From positions 118,315-182,314 of the forward strand of contig DFLU01000005.1 of NCBI GenBank assembly GCA_002375495.1: a stretch of 64,000 bases of DNA, written 5' to 3'. The position numbers were made by a program, and so were the translations under genes. How positions within the stretch are numbered: the first letter of the stretch is position 1; every line of letters begins with the position of its first letter. Shown in pieces: positions 62,663-64,000 of the stretch. The stretch comes from Flavobacteriaceae bacterium UBA3611. GTDB taxonomy: Bacteria; Bacteroidota; Bacteroidia; Flavobacteriales; Flavobacteriaceae. The notes beneath the pieces are model-generated. The model was given only the letters and a program-made list of their open reading frames with translations, was not told where the DNA came from and ran no database searches.

Positions 62663-62922
62663 TTTTCTAATTTATTTTTTAAGTAAATACTCAACATTAG
62701 GGCATTCAGAATGAAAGAAATTCCATTGGTCAATATGATTGGCCAATCTATTTTTAGTATTCCATACACGGTCCACAGTCCTACCCCTAGCAATAGTATG
62801 CTAAAAAAAACAGGACTTATATCGTCAACCTTATTGGTGGTCAACGCTTTATAGATTTGAGGGATAACTGCTATGGTCGTAAAGATCCCCGCCAGGTAAC
62901 CGATGATGGATAATAGGTCCAT
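62659..62922 (-). CDS. SemiSWEET-type transporter
   Basis: An 87-residue three-helix membrane protein with the PQ motif in TTIAVIPQIYKAL, and NKVDDISPVFF before helix 2, typical of bacterial SemiSWEETs. These work as homodimers that move sugars or other small solutes. The stop overlaps the start of the YqcI/YcgG gene, and it lies 1 bp after the DUF421 gene. The substrate here may be linked to the downstream nitrogen-compound genes. Confidence 0.9.
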   Translation of the reverse strand: MDLLSIIGYLAGIFTTIAVIPQIYKALTTNKVDDISPVFFSILLLGVGLWTVYGILKIDWPIILTNGISFILNALMLSIYLKNKLEK

Positions 62923-62923
62923 A

Positions 62924-63448
62924 TTAGCTTTCCTTTACATCTTTTAGCAACCAAGGCGATAGTTCACGGTCTTCATCATTGCTGTGGAGCACCGCAATAT
63001 CTCCAGTAGTCTCAAAAACTACGGCGCGTACTTGAGAGAGGTCGAGTACATTCGCTTCCCTCAATTTAGACCGAAGGTCTCCCTCTGTGACCCTTGCTTT
63101 TAATAAATTATCCTGTAAAATATCCGGACCGTCCATGAGTAGGAGCGGCTCATTGTCGATGGCCTTTCTGAACGGTTTCCATTTACGTAGGAGTGCGGCG
63201 GTAAGTTGATACAGATAGACTACAAAAAGTCCGGCAACCCCTTCCAAGAGAGAAACAGATTTGGATAAAACCGTTGTAGCGATCAGGGAACCCACGGCAA
63301 CGGTCATCGCAAAATCGAAACTCGACATCTTGGAGAAACTACGTTTTCCGAAAATCCGGGTAAAGACTATTACGGCAATATAAATAACAAGTGCGGTGAC
63401 CGAAATCGCGAACAGCGACTCCATATCTGTGGAGAACCATTTTTTCAT
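62924..63448 (-). CDS. DUF421 (YetF-type) membrane protein
   Basis: A 174-residue protein with three N-terminal helices (about 11-33, 45-63, 68-88) and a C-terminal cytoplasmic YetF domain (LLLMDGPDILQDNLLKARVTEGDLRSKLREANV, VRAVVFETTGDIAVLH). The motif RIFGKRSFSKMSSFDFAMTVAVGS is characteristic of the family. The role of these proteins is not established. It is first in the five-gene leftward series. Confidence 0.9.
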   Translation of the reverse strand: MKKWFSTDMESLFAISVTALVIYIAVIVFTRIFGKRSFSKMSSFDFAMTVAVGSLIATTVLSKSVSLLEGVAGLFVVYLYQLTAALLRKWKPFRKAIDNEPLLLMDGPDILQDNLLKARVTEGDLRSKLREANVLDLSQVRAVVFETTGDIAVLHSNDEDRELSPWLLKDVKES

Positions 63449-63465
63449 GAGTTAGTTATTGGTTT

Positions 63466-63490
63466 AGCGCCGACCAAATGGTCGTGCGCT
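63466..63490 (-). promoter_or_regulatory. Inverted repeat in the leader of the DUF421 operon
   Basis: AGCGC-CGACCA and TGGTCG-TGCGCT pair with a single bulge around AA. It lies 18 bp upstream of the DUF421 start codon and could be an operator or a leader hairpin. Confidence 0.45.
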
Positions 63491-63741
63491 AGTTGGTTGT
63501 TGTTTCTTATTTGAAAATTACTATCTAACCTAAATTCCGGCAACAACATTAGCACTTTTTAACCTGAACTGTTAAGCTTATTAAAAAGTAGTTGGTTGGA
63601 TCACACAAACGCAAAGTGCGGTAAAGATGAAGAGATTACTGAGTAGGTAGCTTTATCGGTTGTAATGATGAAAATTAAATGCCGCGGTTTATAAAGTAAA
63701 GTCCAACCCGCATTAACTCTGAAGGAAATTTCAGTTGATAA
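63491..63741. other. Non-coding stretch
   Basis: I see no open frame, RNA gene or repeat here. It probably carries the promoter of the DUF421 operon. Confidence 0.5.
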
Positions 63742-63772
63742 CAAAAGAAAACTCCTTGATTTCTCAAGGAGT
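63742..63772 (-). terminator. Intrinsic terminator, minus strand
   Basis: A perfect 9-bp stem ACTCCTTGA / TCAAGGAGT with a 4-base loop, then TTTTCTTTT on the minus strand. It ends the transcript of the GIY-YIG gene and the tRNA-like segment. Confidence 0.88.
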
Positions 63773-63776
63773 TTCT

Positions 63777-63862
63777 GGTAGCGAGTACCCGCCTCCGCAA
63801 AACTGCGTACGGGCAGGCTGACTCGAACCAGTGTCCACTACTTTTGGCGGATATGAGCCCTA
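63777..63862 (-). other. Degenerate tRNA-like 3' half with inserted hairpin
   Basis: Minus-strand text contains GGGCTCATAT (an anticodon-loop-like piece), then GGTTCGAGTC (63820-63829), typical of a T-loop, and ends ACTCGCTACCA before the terminator. A GC-rich hairpin (about 63788-63818, CCTGCC pairing with GGCGGG) interrupts it just after the T-loop. The D arm and a proper acceptor stem are not found, so it is not a functional tRNA. Confidence 0.5.
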
Positions 63863-64000
63863 TAAAGTTGTCAAAACATTCCTTATAAAACGACGACCAG
63901 TTGTAGACTTAAACCATTTCTCGCGAGCCATTGCAGCACCCTTTGTAGTGTAGAATTCAATATAAACCACAGTCCATGGCCGATACCGCTTGGTCCATCC
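63860..64000 (-). CDS. GIY-YIG nuclease family protein, C-terminal part (runs off the window)
   Basis: The last 46 codons of a small GIY-YIG endonuclease gene. The visible part KRYRPWTVVYIEFYTTKGAA, then AREKWFKSTTGRRFI, matches the YhbQ/UPF0213-like group: a conserved R-P-W after the first strands, a catalytic-region Glu and the KxxAxxREKWxK helix. The N-terminus with the GIY-YIG motif lies outside. The stop codon falls within the tRNA-like segment. Small GIY-YIG genes of this kind are often found next to tRNA genes in Flavobacteriaceae. Confidence 0.88.
   Translation of the reverse strand, partial: GWTKRYRPWTVVYIEFYTTKGAAMAREKWFKSTTGRRFIRNVLTTL

Overview
The window looks like a chromosome segment of a marine-type member of the Flavobacteriaceae (Bacteroidota). 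The reasons are an AT-leaning composition, promoters of the Bacteroidota form TAnnTTTG, a CarboxypepD_reg/plug/beta-barrel outer-membrane protein, DUF4412 and TPR-kinase families, and the order alaS < > M23 peptidase - MerR - LemA - TPM - TPM.

Layout. 1-14 kb is housekeeping: a partial alaS, envelope genes, an outer-membrane receptor-like protein, the GTPases der and era, a serine hydrolase lipoprotein, a SpoU methyltransferase and a zincin lipoprotein. 14-37.6 kb is a stress/low-energy region. It holds seven tandem-domain universal stress proteins, a fermentative-type D-lactate dehydrogenase, a beta-CASP RNase, an ATP-cone nuclease, a ribosome hibernation factor, a patatin phospholipase, an Mla-type lipid transporter and a TauE/SafE exporter. 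In its middle lie a PAS-PAS histidine kinase and a response regulator whose output is a Crp/Fnr domain. Ten promoters in this region share one architecture: a 12-bp Fnr-like palindrome (TGAY-N4-RTCA, one degenerate), exactly 23 bp, then TAnnTTTG/A (the -7 element of site 1 is slightly degenerate). Two or so weaker sites fit less well. This looks like the regulon of the two-component system encoded there.

37.9-39.9 kb is an AT-rich three-gene operon encoding a ThsB-like TIR protein, a SLATT membrane protein and a membrane-anchored TIR-like protein. It is a good candidate for an undescribed abortive-infection system. Beside it lies a 3' remnant of what looks like rtcB. 40.3-46.3 kb carries a two-gene TPR-kinase/LuxR-type regulator system with small secreted and membrane proteins.

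46.4-60.0 kb is one ten-gene operon built around a type I restriction-modification system in the order hsdR ... hsdS ... hsdM. Between and after these lie a TcmP/DUF5131 pair, three further PD-(D/E)XK-like proteins, a small QDGNY-repeat protein and a KAP-family NTPase. 60.3-63.4 kb holds small membrane proteins and an operon of DUF421, SemiSWEET, YqcI/YcgG and DUF1989 proteins. The window ends in a partial GIY-YIG nuclease gene whose 3' end runs into a degenerate tRNA-like segment and a terminator.

All calls come from reading sequence and motifs. No database search was run.
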